Both the position numbers and the translations under genes were made by a program. A DNA stretch of 64,000 nt from Plantago ovata (lineage: Eukaryota > Streptophyta > Magnoliopsida > Lamiales > Plantaginaceae), in contig CM051458.1 in the NCBI GenBank assembly GCA_028274465.1, positions 33,120,692 to 33,184,691 on the forward strand, read 5' to 3'. The notes beneath the pieces are model-generated. The model worked only from the letters and a program-made list of their open reading frames with translations, had not been told where the DNA came from and did no database searches. Shown here in pieces: positions 1-10,133 of the stretch (within the stretch, counting starts at the first letter, position 1; each line of letters starts with the position of its first letter).

Positions 1-2
1 CA

Positions 3-1553
3 CTGCGGAATCGGATCGAACACTTCAAACAAGGAGAGTACGAGCGGTTTTGTGACACCTATGAACGTTTTGAGCTGTATAAACGTGAGTGCCCCCATCA
101 CCGTTTCGACGACGGGGAGCTGATTTTGTATTTTGTTGGTGGTTTACGTGATGATGTTAGGCTTCAAGTGGATGGGATGTGCGGAGGATTAGAAGAATGT
201 ACAGTTGAAGAGGCAGAGAAGGTCTTTCAAAAGTACGTCAATGGATCTGCACAATCCGAGAAGATAATGTCAAATCAAGTCACCAACGTATATTCAAATC
301 GGGGCGAAACTGACGGCTTATACGAAGGATATTCTGAAGACGAAGATATCAGTGAAGAGGAGGAACTTGCGAAACCACATGTACCATTCCCAAGTCGGAT
401 CAAGCCAGCCAAGAAGGATATTCAAGAGTCACCTCTATTCCATCGCCTCTCAAAGGTTGAAGTCAATGTGCCTCTCTTGGAGTTAATCCAAAACATTCCG
501 GCTTATACAAAATTCTTTCGTGAGATAAAGAACAAAAGGGTCACTTCAAAGGAAGTTAATGGTGTTGAAACGGTCAACTCAATTGCCGGATTACCTGTGA
601 AGAAGAAAGATCCTGGAAGTTTCATCATCAACATCGCTTTGGGAAATGGTCGAGCCACAAAGGCAATGCTTGACTTAGGGGCTAGCATTAACTTAATGCC
701 CTATTCGGTGTACAAGGCCCTGGATCTCGGAGAATTGACACCAACTGATATGGTCGTCCAAATGGCAGACCAAAGTGTGAAAAGGCCGGTCGGGATAATA
801 GAGGACATCCTTGTGAAAGTGGACAAATTGATAATCCCAGCTGATTTTGTAGTAATGAAGTCTGCAGACGAGGGAAAGAGCCATATTCGCGATCACGTAG
901 TACTACTTGGGAGACCATTCATGGCAACTACCAACACATGCCTTGAACTTAAGGGCAAGAAAATAACCATGGAGGTAATGGGGGAGAAAATTGAATTGGT
1001 AGGATGTAGCATCAGAGATAAGGAAGTCGTGGAAGAGTTAAATTTTGTCGATTGCTATGATTTCGTGATTTCCGAATTTCATCATTGCCATGATAATCGT
1101 GAACCACTTGAGGAGGCACTAACCATGCAAACTGAGACATGCTACATGACCGAGGAAGCAAGGGAACTAGTTGAAATAATGGACAGCACCCCAGAAATTC
1201 CTGTAGGAGAAGAAGTACTTGAACCTTTAGATGAAGAAGAGGAAGAAAGTAAATTTCCTGAAGAGACGAGCTTAGAATTAAAGCCACTTCCTGCACACCT
1301 CAAGTATGTCTACTTAGGAGAAAATCAGAAGAAGCCTGTGATAGTCTCCTCACATCTCTCCAACGATGAAGAAAGTAGGCTAATTGAAGTTTTGAAAGAA
1401 AATTCTGCAGCTATTGGATGGGGGATTAATGATATCAAGGGAATTATCCCTACTCGGTGTGTGCGCAACATCACTCTAGGACAAGATGCCAAACCCGTTA
1501 GGCAACCCCAGCGTAGGATAAATCCGGCCAATGAAGAGGTGGTGAAGAAATAA
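3..1553 (+). CDS. Athila gag C-terminal part fused to aspartic protease (5' partial)
   Basis: The frame is open from base 3, so the true start is outside the window. The first ~60 codons are capsid-like (ERFELYKRECPHH, then YFVGGL), as in plant gypsy gag proteins. An acidic linker follows. Near base 660-720 comes the retropepsin site KAMLDLGASINLMPYSV, with the catalytic Asp in DLGAS. The C-terminal third is acidic (EEEEE near 1235) and runs into the linker before RT. The frame ends at TAA 1551-1553, and the RT frame continues in the same phase directly after it, so this is one nonsense mutation in a single gag-pol ORF rather than a real gene end. Gag would form the virus-like particle in the cytoplasm and the protease would cut the polyprotein. 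Confidence 0.88.
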   Translation: MRNRIEHFKQGEYERFCDTYERFELYKRECPHHRFDDGELILYFVGGLRDDVRLQVDGMCGGLEECTVEEAEKVFQKYVNGSAQSEKIMSNQVTNVYSNRGETDGLYEGYSEDEDISEEEELAKPHVPFPSRIKPAKKDIQESPLFHRLSKVEVNVPLLELIQNIPAYTKFFREIKNKRVTSKEVNGVETVNSIAGLPVKKKDPGSFIINIALGNGRATKAMLDLGASINLMPYSVYKALDLGELTPTDMVVQMADQSVKRPVGIIEDILVKVDKLIIPADFVVMKSADEGKSHIRDHVVLLGRPFMATTNTCLELKGKKITMEVMGEKIELVGCSIRDKEVVEELNFVDCYDFVISEFHHCHDNREPLEEALTMQTETCYMTEEARELVEIMDSTPEIPVGEEVLEPLDEEEEESKFPEETSLELKPLPAHLKYVYLGENQKKPVIVSSHLSNDEESRLIEVLKENSAAIGWGINDIKGIIPTRCVRNITLGQDAKPVRQPQRRINPANEEVVKK

Positions 1554-1562
1554 GTAATCAAG

Positions 1563-3179
1563 TTGCTAGATGCCGATATGATTTACCCCATTCCTGATAG
1601 TCGATGGGTGAGCCCGGTTCATGTAGTTCCTAAGAAATCAGGAGTCACGGTGGAAGAGAACGAGAAGGGAGAGTTGGTACCGGTTAGGAAGACCACTGGA
1701 TGGCGGATGTGCATTGACTATAGAAGATTAAATGCCGCCACTAAGAAAGACCACTTCCCTTTACCATTTATAGATGACATGCTAAACCGCCTTGCGGGGC
1801 GGAAATTCTATTGTTTTCTTGATGGTTTATCAGGTTTCTACCAGATTCCGATTGCACCGGAGGATCAGGAGAAGACGACATTCACTTGCCCATTCGGAAC
1901 ATTTTCCTATAGGAGGATGCCGTTTGGACTATGCAACGCTCCCGCCACTTTTCAAAGGTGCATGCTTTCTGTTTTCTCTGATATGGTAACTAAGTTTGTT
2001 GAAGTTTTCATGGATGATTTTTCCCTTTTTGGTGATTCGTTTGATGAATGCTTGCAAAGATTAGATCTTGTTTTGAAAAGGTGCATTGAATGCAATTTGA
2101 CCTTAAGTTGGGAGAAAAGTCATTACATGGTTAGGGAAGACATTGTTCTAGGACATGTAGTTTCTGAAAGAGGTATTGAGGTAGACAAGGCTAAGATCGA
2201 AATCATTGAAAAACTTCCCCCTCCTACTTGTGTGAAAGAATTGCAATCTTTTCTTGGCCATGTAGGGTTTCATAGGAGGTTTATTAAAGCTTTTTCAAAA
2301 ATTGCTAAACCTTTAAGTAGCTTGCTTGCAAAAGATGTGGTTTTCCATTTCTCTAATGAGTGCTTAGTTGCTTTTAATACCCTTAAGGAAAAGCTTGTTT
2401 CTGCTCCCATTGTTGTGCCGCCTGACTGGAATCTTCCTTTTGAGATTATGTGTGATGCTTCGAATTTTGCTATGGGTGCTGTTTTGTGTCAAAAAGTTGA
2501 TAAGCAGTATCGTGTGATTTATTATGTTAGTAAGACTCTAGACTCCGCGCAAGTTAATTATACAACTACTGAAAAGGAATTTTTAGCTGTTGTCTTTGCT
2601 TTACAAAAGTTTAGGTCTTATTTAATTGGTCATCCTGTGAATGTCCATACTGATCATGCTGCTTTGAGACATCTGATAGCTAAGCAAGATTCTAAGCCTA
2701 GGTTAATCCGTTGGGTCCTTTTGCTGCAAGACTTTGATCTGACCATAGTGGATAGAGCTGGTACGGAGAATTTAGTAGCTGATCATTTGTCTAGAATACC
2801 ATATATCCCTGTTGATTCGATACCCATCAATGAGGACCTCCCTGATGAGCACTTAATGAAGGCTAATGAAGAGCCATGGTATGCTGATATTTTGAACTAT
2901 TTGGCTATGAATGTTTGCCCCACTAACTTTTCAGCCTCCGACAAGAGAGCTCTTGCCAAGCGTTGCAGGTCTTACATATGGGATGATCCGCATCTATTCA
3001 AAGAAGGAGCTGATGGGATTCTAAGGAGATGCGTGCCACAAGAAGAGCAACAAAGTGTGTTGAGTCATTGCCATGAGCTTAATTGTGGAGGACACTATAG
3101 TGGCTTGAAAACAGCTCGCAAAGTACTGCAAGCAGGATTTTTCTGGCCACAATATACCGAGATGCTCGAATTTTTGTGA
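1563..3179 (+). CDS. Athila reverse transcriptase, RNase H and integrase N-terminus
   Basis: This is a continuation of the gag-pol frame after the stop at 1551. RT blocks are clear: [32 protein letters not shown], the catalytic FMDD at about 2008-2019, and [12 protein letters not shown]. RNase H follows, with [18 protein letters not shown], the acidic [11 protein letters not shown] and [11 protein letters not shown] supplying the expected D-E-D residues. The last ~60 residues hold the His pair of the integrase HHCC zinc finger (HELNCGGH). The frame then ends at TGA 3177-3179, while the CxxC half of the finger (CDPC) lies in the overlapping frame that starts at 3176, so a frameshift splits the zinc finger. 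The product would copy element RNA into cDNA. Confidence 0.92.
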   Translation: MLDADMIYPIPDSRWVSPVHVVPKKSGVTVEENEKGELVPVRKTTGWRMCIDYRRLNAATKKDHFPLPFIDDMLNRLAGRKFYCFLDGLSGFYQIPIAPEDQEKTTFTCPFGTFSYRRMPFGLCNAPATFQRCMLSVFSDMVTKFVEVFMDDFSLFGDSFDECLQRLDLVLKRCIECNLTLSWEKSHYMVREDIVLGHVVSERGIEVDKAKIEIIEKLPPPTCVKELQSFLGHVGFHRRFIKAFSKIAKPLSSLLAKDVVFHFSNECLVAFNTLKEKLVSAPIVVPPDWNLPFEIMCDASNFAMGAVLCQKVDKQYRVIYYVSKTLDSAQVNYTTTEKEFLAVVFALQKFRSYLIGHPVNVHTDHAALRHLIAKQDSKPRLIRWVLLLQDFDLTIVDRAGTENLVADHLSRIPYIPVDSIPINEDLPDEHLMKANEEPWYADILNYLAMNVCPTNFSASDKRALAKRCRSYIWDDPHLFKEGADGILRRCVPQEEQQSVLSHCHELNCGGHYSGLKTARKVLQAGFFWPQYTEMLEFL

Positions 3180-3787
3180 AGAATTGTGACCCATGTCAAC
3201 GAGGTGGTAATATTAGCAAGAAAGACGAAATGCCCTTTCAAGGGAATCTAGTGGTCGAACCTTTCGACGTGTGGGGCATTGATTTCATGGGACCATTTCC
3301 ATCAAGTGGAGGTTATGGATACATTCTTGTTGCAGTGGACTATGTGACTAAATGGGTGGAGGCAATTCCTACAAAAACAAATGACGGCGCTGTTGTCATG
3401 AAGTTCTTGAAGGAAGTAATATTCTCTAGATTTGGGTGCCCTAGGACAATCATCAGTGATGGAGGGTCACACTTCGTCAATAGAACTTTTGCCTCCCTTC
3501 TTAAGAGATACGGTGTCCACCATAGTGTCGCTACGCCATATCATCCACAAATATCAGGCCAAGTCGAAGTTAGCAACCGTCAAATTAAGAAGATCCTGGA
3601 GCGTGTAGTGAAGCCTAGTAGGAAAGATTGGGCAGGAAAATTGAGTGATGCACTTTGGGCATATAGGACTAGCTACAAGACGGTGATTGGAACCACTCCG
3701 TACAGACTTGGGTTATGGGAAAGCATGTCATCTTCCCGTAGAACTGGAACACAAGGCATATTGGGCTATCAAAGCACTCAATCTTGA
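3176..3787 (+). CDS. Athila integrase catalytic core
   Basis: The frame begins in the integrase zinc finger ([10 protein letters not shown]) and runs through the DDE core: first Asp in WGIDFMGPF, second Asp in [11 protein letters not shown], Glu in [14 protein letters not shown]. About 30 residues later a frameshift at roughly 3705-3715 moves the true frame into the next ORF, so the last ~25 codons here (after TTPYRLG) are out-of-frame noise. Integrase would insert the cDNA into chromosomal DNA. The coding sequence is otherwise well preserved, so the inactivating shifts look few and fairly recent. Confidence 0.9.
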   Translation: MKNCDPCQRGGNISKKDEMPFQGNLVVEPFDVWGIDFMGPFPSSGGYGYILVAVDYVTKWVEAIPTKTNDGAVVMKFLKEVIFSRFGCPRTIISDGGSHFVNRTFASLLKRYGVHHSVATPYHPQISGQVEVSNRQIKKILERVVKPSRKDWAGKLSDALWAYRTSYKTVIGTTPYRLGLWESMSSSRRTGTQGILGYQSTQS

Positions 3788-4178
3788 TATGAGAAAAGCC
3801 GGCGAGGAACGATTGCTGCAACTAGATGAGCTCGATGAATTACGACTAGGTGCTTATGAATATGCCAAGATCTACAAGGAACGTACTAAGAAGTATCATG
3901 ACCGTGGTATAGTACGTAAGGAACTGATTCCTGGACAAAAAGCTTTGGTATTTAATTCCCGCCTTCAACTATTTCCTGGAAAGCTCCGTACTCGTTGGGA
4001 TGGACCGTACGAAATTATCAAAGTTGCTCCCCATGGAGCTGTAGAACTCTTGGATCCAAAGACGGGCAACACCTTCAAGGTGAATGGTCAACGAGTGATG
4101 CCGTACTTCGAGATTTCTAGTGATCAAAGGGAGGTTGATCATCTTGAGCTTACTCTTACCGCCTCTACTGAAGGTTAG
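3687..4178 (+). CDS. Athila integrase C-terminal region
   Basis: This continues integrase after the frameshift near 3710. The usual gypsy block [17 protein letters not shown] is followed by a helical stretch ([20 protein letters not shown]) and by the beta-rich tail with [15 protein letters not shown] and [11 protein letters not shown]. The frame ends at a normal-looking TAG (4176-4178). There is no GPY-plus-chromodomain extension, as expected for Athila rather than chromoviruses. Only codons from about 3710 onward belong to the real protein. Confidence 0.88.
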   Translation: MEPLRTDLGYGKACHLPVELEHKAYWAIKALNLDMRKAGEERLLQLDELDELRLGAYEYAKIYKERTKKYHDRGIVRKELIPGQKALVFNSRLQLFPGKLRTRWDGPYEIIKVAPHGAVELLDPKTGNTFKVNGQRVMPYFEISSDQREVDHLELTLTASTEG

Positions 4179-5836
4179 TGTGTTTTGTTGTCTTAGCATA
4201 TCATTGTGTTGTGATAAAATAGGTTTCTAGATGATAATTTAGCATTTTCGAAGGAAACCCGTTTTTCTCCTATTATGCTAAATTATCGATCTTTTTACCT
4301 CGTTTATCACCCGTTTTGTTTTCTCACGAGTTTGATTGAGTATTATAGGTCACTTATACAAGTATTAGCTCTCACCTTGAATCCACTTTCGACGTTCGGG
4401 ACGAGCGACGACGTTCAGGATTGGGGGGGGGGGGGTTATCGCTGGTTATCTATATACTTGTCTTACTTATGATAAACTCGTGAAATTTTTTTTTTGCATC
4501 TGCATTTGCACGTTTACTGCTTTCTTAGTTTTTAGTTGCATACACTACATTCATCCTAGAATAGTCTTGCATGTTTTATGTGGAGTTTATTGCCAAATTT
4601 TTTGAACTTTTTTATTGGGTAGATTAACTAATTATGACATTAATCGTATGCTTCATCTCTATGAATTCGTTTGAGGTTTTTCTCGCTCGGCTTGTCACAT
4701 TTATGTATTGCACTTAGTTAAGCTTGGTAGTCTCGACATCACTTAGTGGTGTTTTCTCTACTACAGTTCACGAAGGCCTTTATAATAGGATGATGCATGT
4801 TAGGGTCTTATGGTTGTTTTCCCGAGTAATTATGTACCTAAGAGGCAACAAGTCTTCACCTTGCTTTGAGATTGCTAAATGCCTAGGAAGGAGGTAGTGT
4901 GAGATTGTGTGATCCTTTGTTTGCAACCTATTCTTTCGAATAGGTTTGGGGAGGAGGTTACGCTATCATTAGACTTGTTTTTCGTTTTTCAATTTTGTGT
5001 TGTGAGTCTATTTTTCCTTTTTCGTGAATTTTGTACTCCAACCTATTCTTTCGAATAGGTTTGGGGAGGTCGTTTGCGTATCATTTCTGTTTCTTTTTCG
5101 TTGTGCTACTGCTGGCTAAAAAATCGGAAAAAAAAAGAAAAAGAAAAAAAATGGAAAAGAAAAAAGAAAAGAAAAAAAAGGAAAAGACCCCAAAAAGCAA
5201 AGAAGGGCCCAAAAAAAAAAAAAAGAGAAAGCCAAAAAGCAGTTTAGCAAAGTGTTTTGTCTCATTTTTCAATTCATGTACTATTCGTAATCGTGTTGTA
5301 ATTTTTTGTCTTTTGTTTTGGAGTGTCATCTGTTCTAGACCACCCTCGTCCTGCCATTCAGGAAGTGGTAAATAGCTTAATACTTTTCTTGAGAGATGGG
5401 TAGAATAGGGGAGTGTTATCTTTTTAGGGAACCCTCCTTCGTTTGATGAGAGCCAGTATTGATTCGACCTCTTTGAGGAAAAGTCTTAACTTGGTGAACA
5501 GTAGTAAGTCCTCAATTTCATAGGCACGGGACAACCATTCGTATTTTAACATGTTTCATTACGTGGTCACTCACTAGGTCCAGGTAGAGAATGTTACGAG
5601 AGACTATCTTGTCTTGACATAAGTGCTTATGTGAATGTGTATGGGTCAATCGAGGCATTCTTCAACCTATATTCATGTTATGATTTGTATGGTTTTTGTT
5701 CATATAATTTTTGATAGATTCAATAGATTAGTTCATTTCATTTGGCATGAGACTCCATTTTTTGTGTTGCATTGTTTTTTGCATTAGAGTCTAGCTTAGT
5801 TGCTTTAGGACAAGCAAAGGTTTGGTTTGGGGAGTT
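4179..5836 (+). other. Athila 3' noncoding region between pol and LTR
   Basis: No supported gene. It holds a run of 13 G at 4423-4435, a perfect hairpin (arms AACCTATTC/GAATAGGTT, loop TTTC) at 4925-4946 and again at 5040-5061, each followed by TTGGGGAGG, and an A/G-rich stretch at about 5120-5232 whose lysine-rich translations are artefacts of base composition. A purine-rich PPT-like sequence lies just before 5837. The same region, with an 88-bp insertion, recurs at 57350-59075 in the gag-only element. Confidence 0.75.
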
Positions 5837-6255
5837 TGATGAATGTGTATTTTACACTTTCATTTGTGTCATTTTTCACCAATTTAGCTATCCTCTATGT
5901 TAATTTAGCTATATTTTAGTGCATTTTATTAGAATAGTGTCACGTTTCCCTTTAGTTTGTATTTTACAGGTTTTGAGTGAAAAACGAGGTTTTCTGGGCA
6001 ATTATATTGAAGTAGACAAGGAATTGGTGTTCCAGAAGCCTAATTGGAGTATCTGAAAGATTCCGGATAGGATTTGAAGTGTAGGGGTCGAGTCTGAAGG
6101 CTAAAAGGTCACTAGAAGGCAGAAACCGAGTCCGAAAAGGGGATAAAATCCAAAAACGCGTCGAAAACGCATAAAGGGCCGAAAAACACTCCCGGGCGAG
6201 TCGTCCGGGACGTGGGGCGAATCGCCCCACACCAGGCGAATCGCCCGGTGTGTGG
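5837..6255 (+). repeat. Athila 3' LTR, truncated
   Basis: It begins TGATGAATGTGTATTTTACAC right after a purine-rich tract, exactly like the complete LTRs at 54863 and 59076. Similarity stops at about 6255, inside the GC palindrome cluster (6191-6250), so about two thirds of the LTR, including the TATA box seen in the other copies, is missing. Confidence 0.85.
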
Positions 6256-6481
6256 GATAATCAAAGTATTGCAGATGTCTTCGACTTCGACGAAGGAGAA
6301 GATTCACCGGATTATTACGAAGACTTGGAAGTTGTGCTTGCTTTTGGAGTACAGTTAGTCTTCTAATTGACGTGTTTAAATATATATACGACATATACAT
6401 AATCAATTAACCTGCATGTTAAGAAAATTTTTGAAATTCCGCTGCGTACCCTAGGGGCAACTCTGATCGTATTTTCTTACA
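6256..6481. other. Unassigned relic between Athila LTR and SIRE-like ORF
   Basis: About 226 bp match neither neighbour. A 36-codon open stretch at 6256-6366 has a strongly acidic reading (FDFDEGEDSPDYYEDLE). The last part, including TTCCGCTGCG near 6438, resembles in style the ends of plant gypsy LTRs, so this may be the end of a further deleted retroelement. That is a guess from style only. Confidence 0.35.
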
Positions 6482-9400
6482 ACCTATGCCAGCAAATGGA
6501 CTTGGAGATTGATGACAACTCCAATAAGTCAGTAGACTTGTTCATGACAGGTCGCGAACTTAGAGGTCAAGATGTCTCTGCTCAACTTGTCAATTTCAGA
6601 GACAAGGGAGATTGCTGAATCTGCACAGCCTTCTCATTTAGAGCAAGAAAAGAAGTCTGCTGAAGAACAAGTCCCAGATAATGAAGATGTTATCAATGCT
6701 GAAAGGACTGAGTCACCGCCTGCCCTTCTTCAACAGCTAGTTAACCCAGATATAAGCAAAACTTCACTATCTGAAACTTTATCTTTAGCTAATATAATTG
6801 TTTCTTTACAGACTTCTCAAGATACAAGTCAGAAGATTGCTGAAACTTCTGCACCAGAATCCACAACTCCTGTTCAGCAGGTAGATGAAATTTTTTGTAG
6901 TTCTACTAAGTTTGAAAAGTTAGTACTTGTATCTAATATAAAGTTATTTCAGGATGAACAATTCAAGGATGCTTCCACAGCTCCTGAAGCAATAAAAATA
7001 GTACCAGCACAACTTAGTGTGCAACATGAGCTTGCTGAAAGTCAGCAGGTAAATCATGTTACAGTTTTAGACTCTAAAACTCTTTTCCAAAACTTTCCTG
7101 AAACTAACTTTACTCTTATTCAGGCTCAAAAGGAGAACGATGAAGTGGTTCACATCACGGAAGCTCTTGAAGTTAGTTTTGAAGAACTTTACTCAAACTT
7201 CAAAAAAGAACACTTTGACCAGAGTTGCTAAGTCTGTCAGCAACTGGCAAAGGTATAGAAGGATGGATTTTTCCGATCTTCACATCCATCTGTCCAATGA
7301 GAAGAAGCGAATCTCTCTACTAAAACTTGAGACGTTTGTACACTCAATACTTCCAGAAGAACTCACATATTCTCAGCAAATGAGTTCAAGTCTGATTGCT
7401 ACAATCAGAGAGAATATGAAAGCAAAGTTCAAGAGTGCCTCTCCAGCTGAACAAGCTGTGATGCTCAAGGGTTCCTTTGTACCCGTGGTGGCTGATCCCC
7501 ACAAAATCAATGAAGAAGAAGAAGTTACAAGTGTTTCAACGTACAAACATCTCGAGTTATTCATACTGACGGATGATGATGAAGAAGAAGAGGATGAAAA
7601 TATCCCTAAAGACACAAGTGATGATGAAGCCAAAGATTCTAAGCACACAAGGACGATGATGATGATAATCAAGGTCCTAGTCCGGATGCTGGCGGAGTAA
7701 AAATGACAGTTGCTGAAACTGAAAACCAAAACACTAAGAATCAGCAAGCTGACCAAACTCCCAGTCAGCACCAACAATCTTCTCCCGCTCCTGGTGAGAC
7801 AAGTACTCCAGAAACTGAACAAGTTGATGAAACTGAAGAAGAGTACGCCAGAAAGCGTGCTGAAATGCACAAAGGCAAAGCTAAGCTTTCTGATGCCGAG
7901 TTAGCACTACTCGAAGCTAAGGTCACTGATCCAAACCTTGGAGAAGAAGAAGAAATGGATGAAGATTATCAAAGGGCTTTCCAGAATAGTCTACAGATTC
8001 ATGAGAGACATACAAAGAATCTAGATATTGCTCAATCCTCAGGAGTGAACAACACGGAAGTCTCCTCCCTTCCACCTACTACTGGTGAAACTCCAGTCGT
8101 TGAGTCCAAAGATTTGCCCTCAGCAACCACTCAACCAGAAGTGTCTGAAGCTAAAGATTTGGGAATCAAGGTTGCTGGCCTTGACGAATCTGATCAAGAA
8201 GAAGATCTATCTAACTTCTCAGCAAATGAAGAAGAAAAGACAAAGAAAGTTGAACCCACAGTGGTTGAAATGATGATCAATTCGCAACTGAAATCAAAGC
8301 TCATTCACTTACTCCCTCTCTAGTGCCGTTCCCAAACGTTGAGGAGTTTACTCCTAGAATAAAGGCCCTAATGGTTGTTCACAAAGCATGCCAAGAAGAG
8401 GATGATGCCTTGCTTGCTGAGAGTCCGCTTGACATTGGCAAAATACTGACTACTGTGCTGAGACGCACTACTACTCTTACCATAGCTTAGAAAGACATTA
8501 GTCTACATCACAAAAGCTATGAAGAAGATGCCAGTGAGGCACTCAAGCTTGCTAAAAGCGCATTGACTAAGGCTCAGGCTACGCTAGAAGAAAAAGTCAA
8601 CAATGAGCGCAGACATGAGGAGAATCTGGCTTTTATTAAGGAAGAATTTTCTAAGCTAACCACAGATCAGCAAGACATGATTCTAACATACAATAGCCTA
8701 AACACTCTTCCAGAAAATTGCAATGAGTTTTTCTCTCTACACATCAGACCTACGATGCAACCATGTCTAAGGGGGAAGATAAAAAAAGAAAGTCTTCAAG
8801 AGACAGATCAACCAACCCCTCTTCTGCTGAAGCGCCATTAATACTGCCTGGACCACCTCCCAGAGAACCTCGTGCTGAAACAGAGCAAAGTTCTAAGAAA
8901 AGAGTTGAACTAGATTCTGAGAGAAGTTCAGCAAATCCAAAAGGAGAAGAACTTCAGCTGAAACTCAAGAATTATGTCACACTGAAAGTCATCAAGATCT
9001 GAATGAAGATGATGATAATGATGATGACCAAACAATAGCTCAAGCTATAAGAGCTAAGCCTATTTCTGCCTTAACTCCATTTGGCCATTCAAAACACTTC
9101 TCTTCTGACTCCAGATCTTCAGCAAAAGATCATGAAAATGCTAATTAAAGAAGAAGGAAGCAAAGACAGGAATAAAGAATGCTTGCTAACATTGCAATTG
9201 GCACTAGCATTGATTATACAAAGACCAGCAATGAGGAAACAACTCAGAATGTGATCAGAAACCTACATGGTTGCTGGATCATAAAGCTGGAAGATCTTTT
9301 GGCCAATGATTTCTTTCCAACTACTGTACTGAATCAAATGTACACTTGGATTGAATTAAAAGTTTCAAGAAAATAAAGGGATCCTCCTCCCTACCCAAGG

Positions 9401-9872
9401 AACATTGCTGCAAAATGGCTGAACTTAGAGATTTTAGTGAGAAGAACTTCTATCAGCAACAAGAGAAAACAGGAGCCTGATTTAATCAAGTCGATAGATG
9501 TTGCTTACTACAGTGATCCTTTGACCAAGAAGTCAAAAAAGAAGTATCGCTTGATTCCTTATGTATTTTTATCTAACTGTTAAGGATCAAGAAGAAGATC
9601 TTCTCTGGTTAAGGAAGATTCATGCCGACAAGGGTATTTTAGACACTCAACTTCTACATGCTAGCAATTGGGGCATGCACTTGTGGGTAATTCACTACAA
9701 AGAAATGAATGGTGAAAACCATCATTATACTGCCTGCAAGAATGCAAGGATTATTCAACTTGAACTCCGTAAGCTACTTGAAGATTACGAGAAGGACTGT
9801 GTTGAATTCTCTGCTCTTGCTGAGAAGAGTGTAAGGGAGATTCTTAGAAAATCTTCTGCTGGAGTAGTTTAG
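6482..9872 (+). pseudogene. SIRE-like third ORF (aORF), copy alpha, 5'-truncated
   Basis: Homology to copies beta (from ~14330) and gamma (from ~26520) starts abruptly here in the middle of the protein, so the N-terminal domain is missing. The middle is acidic, rich in Ala, Glu, Gln, Ser and Thr, with many VAE/LAE repeats. A helical, probably coiled-coil part follows, then a conserved C-terminal domain with LHGCWIIKLEDLL, DLLWLRKIH and ASNWGMHLWVIHYKEMN. It is broken by a +1 shift near 7205, a deletion of about 65 bp near 8270 relative to beta, and stops near 8488, 9145 and 9374. The frame ends normally at TAG 9870-9872. Its position after pol matches the env-like ORF of SIRE-type copia elements. 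Function is unknown; I see no signal peptide or convincing membrane anchor. Confidence 0.8.
6737..7123 (+). other. Three intron-like segments in aORF copy alpha
   Basis: The segments are 6737-6811 (75 bp), 6881-6952 (72 bp) and 7049-7123 (75 bp). The second and third start GT right after CAGCAG and end TTTCAG or ATTCAG. The first has lost its donor (CT instead of GT) but ends TTTACAG. All lengths are multiples of three and begin in phase 0, so retention keeps the frame. Their translations are hydrophobic, unlike the acidic flanking protein. Confidence 0.6.
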
Positions 9873-10133
9873 TCCCTTGTAAAAGCTTTGTTTTGTTTTG
9901 TTTGCTGATTACTTTAGTTATCTATGAGCTTTCTTGTAAACTTACTGAAAGATAACTATCAGCAATGAACTTTTTGCCTCTTATTGGTTTTTGATTATGC
10001 AAACTACTTATGCTTACTGTTTTATTATTCAAGTATGCTTGCATTAATCAACTGATTTATTCAACATCAGAAACCTATAAAAGTGTAACAATTAATTTAT
10101 CCATGGATTGCTAACATCAAAAAGGGGGAAATT
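9873..10133 (+). other. 3' untranslated region and polypurine tract before LTR A
   Basis: AT-rich noncoding DNA follows the aORF stop. It ends in the tract AAAAAGGGGGAA (10119-10130), three bases before the LTR's TGTTAGG. The same arrangement precedes LTR D and, inverted, LTR B. Nothing else is seen. Confidence 0.8.

Larger units (their letters stand above)
1..6255 (+). mobile_element. Athila-lineage Ty3/gypsy retrotransposon, 5' end outside window, 3' LTR truncated
   Basis: Gag, retropepsin, RT, RNase H and integrase follow one another in Ty3/gypsy order on the plus strand. The RT motif FMDD, the protease motif DLGAS and the long noncoding stretch between integrase and 3' LTR are typical of the plant Athila lineage. 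The element is dead: there is an in-frame stop between protease and RT, and frameshifts lie inside integrase near 3170 and 3710. Its 3' noncoding region and LTR are closely matched by the gag-only element at 54863-60278, so the two are relatives, plausibly donor type and non-autonomous derivative. The 5' LTR, PBS and gag start lie left of the window. Confidence 0.92.

Noticed and set aside
5031-5375. Lysine-rich protein-like ORF
   Set aside because: Product of an A/G-rich tract in the Athila 3' noncoding region; the related tract at 58400-58480 has a different sequence and frame.
7373-7870. Minus-strand serine-rich ORF of 165 codons (also at 15220 and 27413)
   Set aside because: Antisense of the Asp/Glu-rich aORF part; GAT/GAA codons read as serine codons on the other strand.
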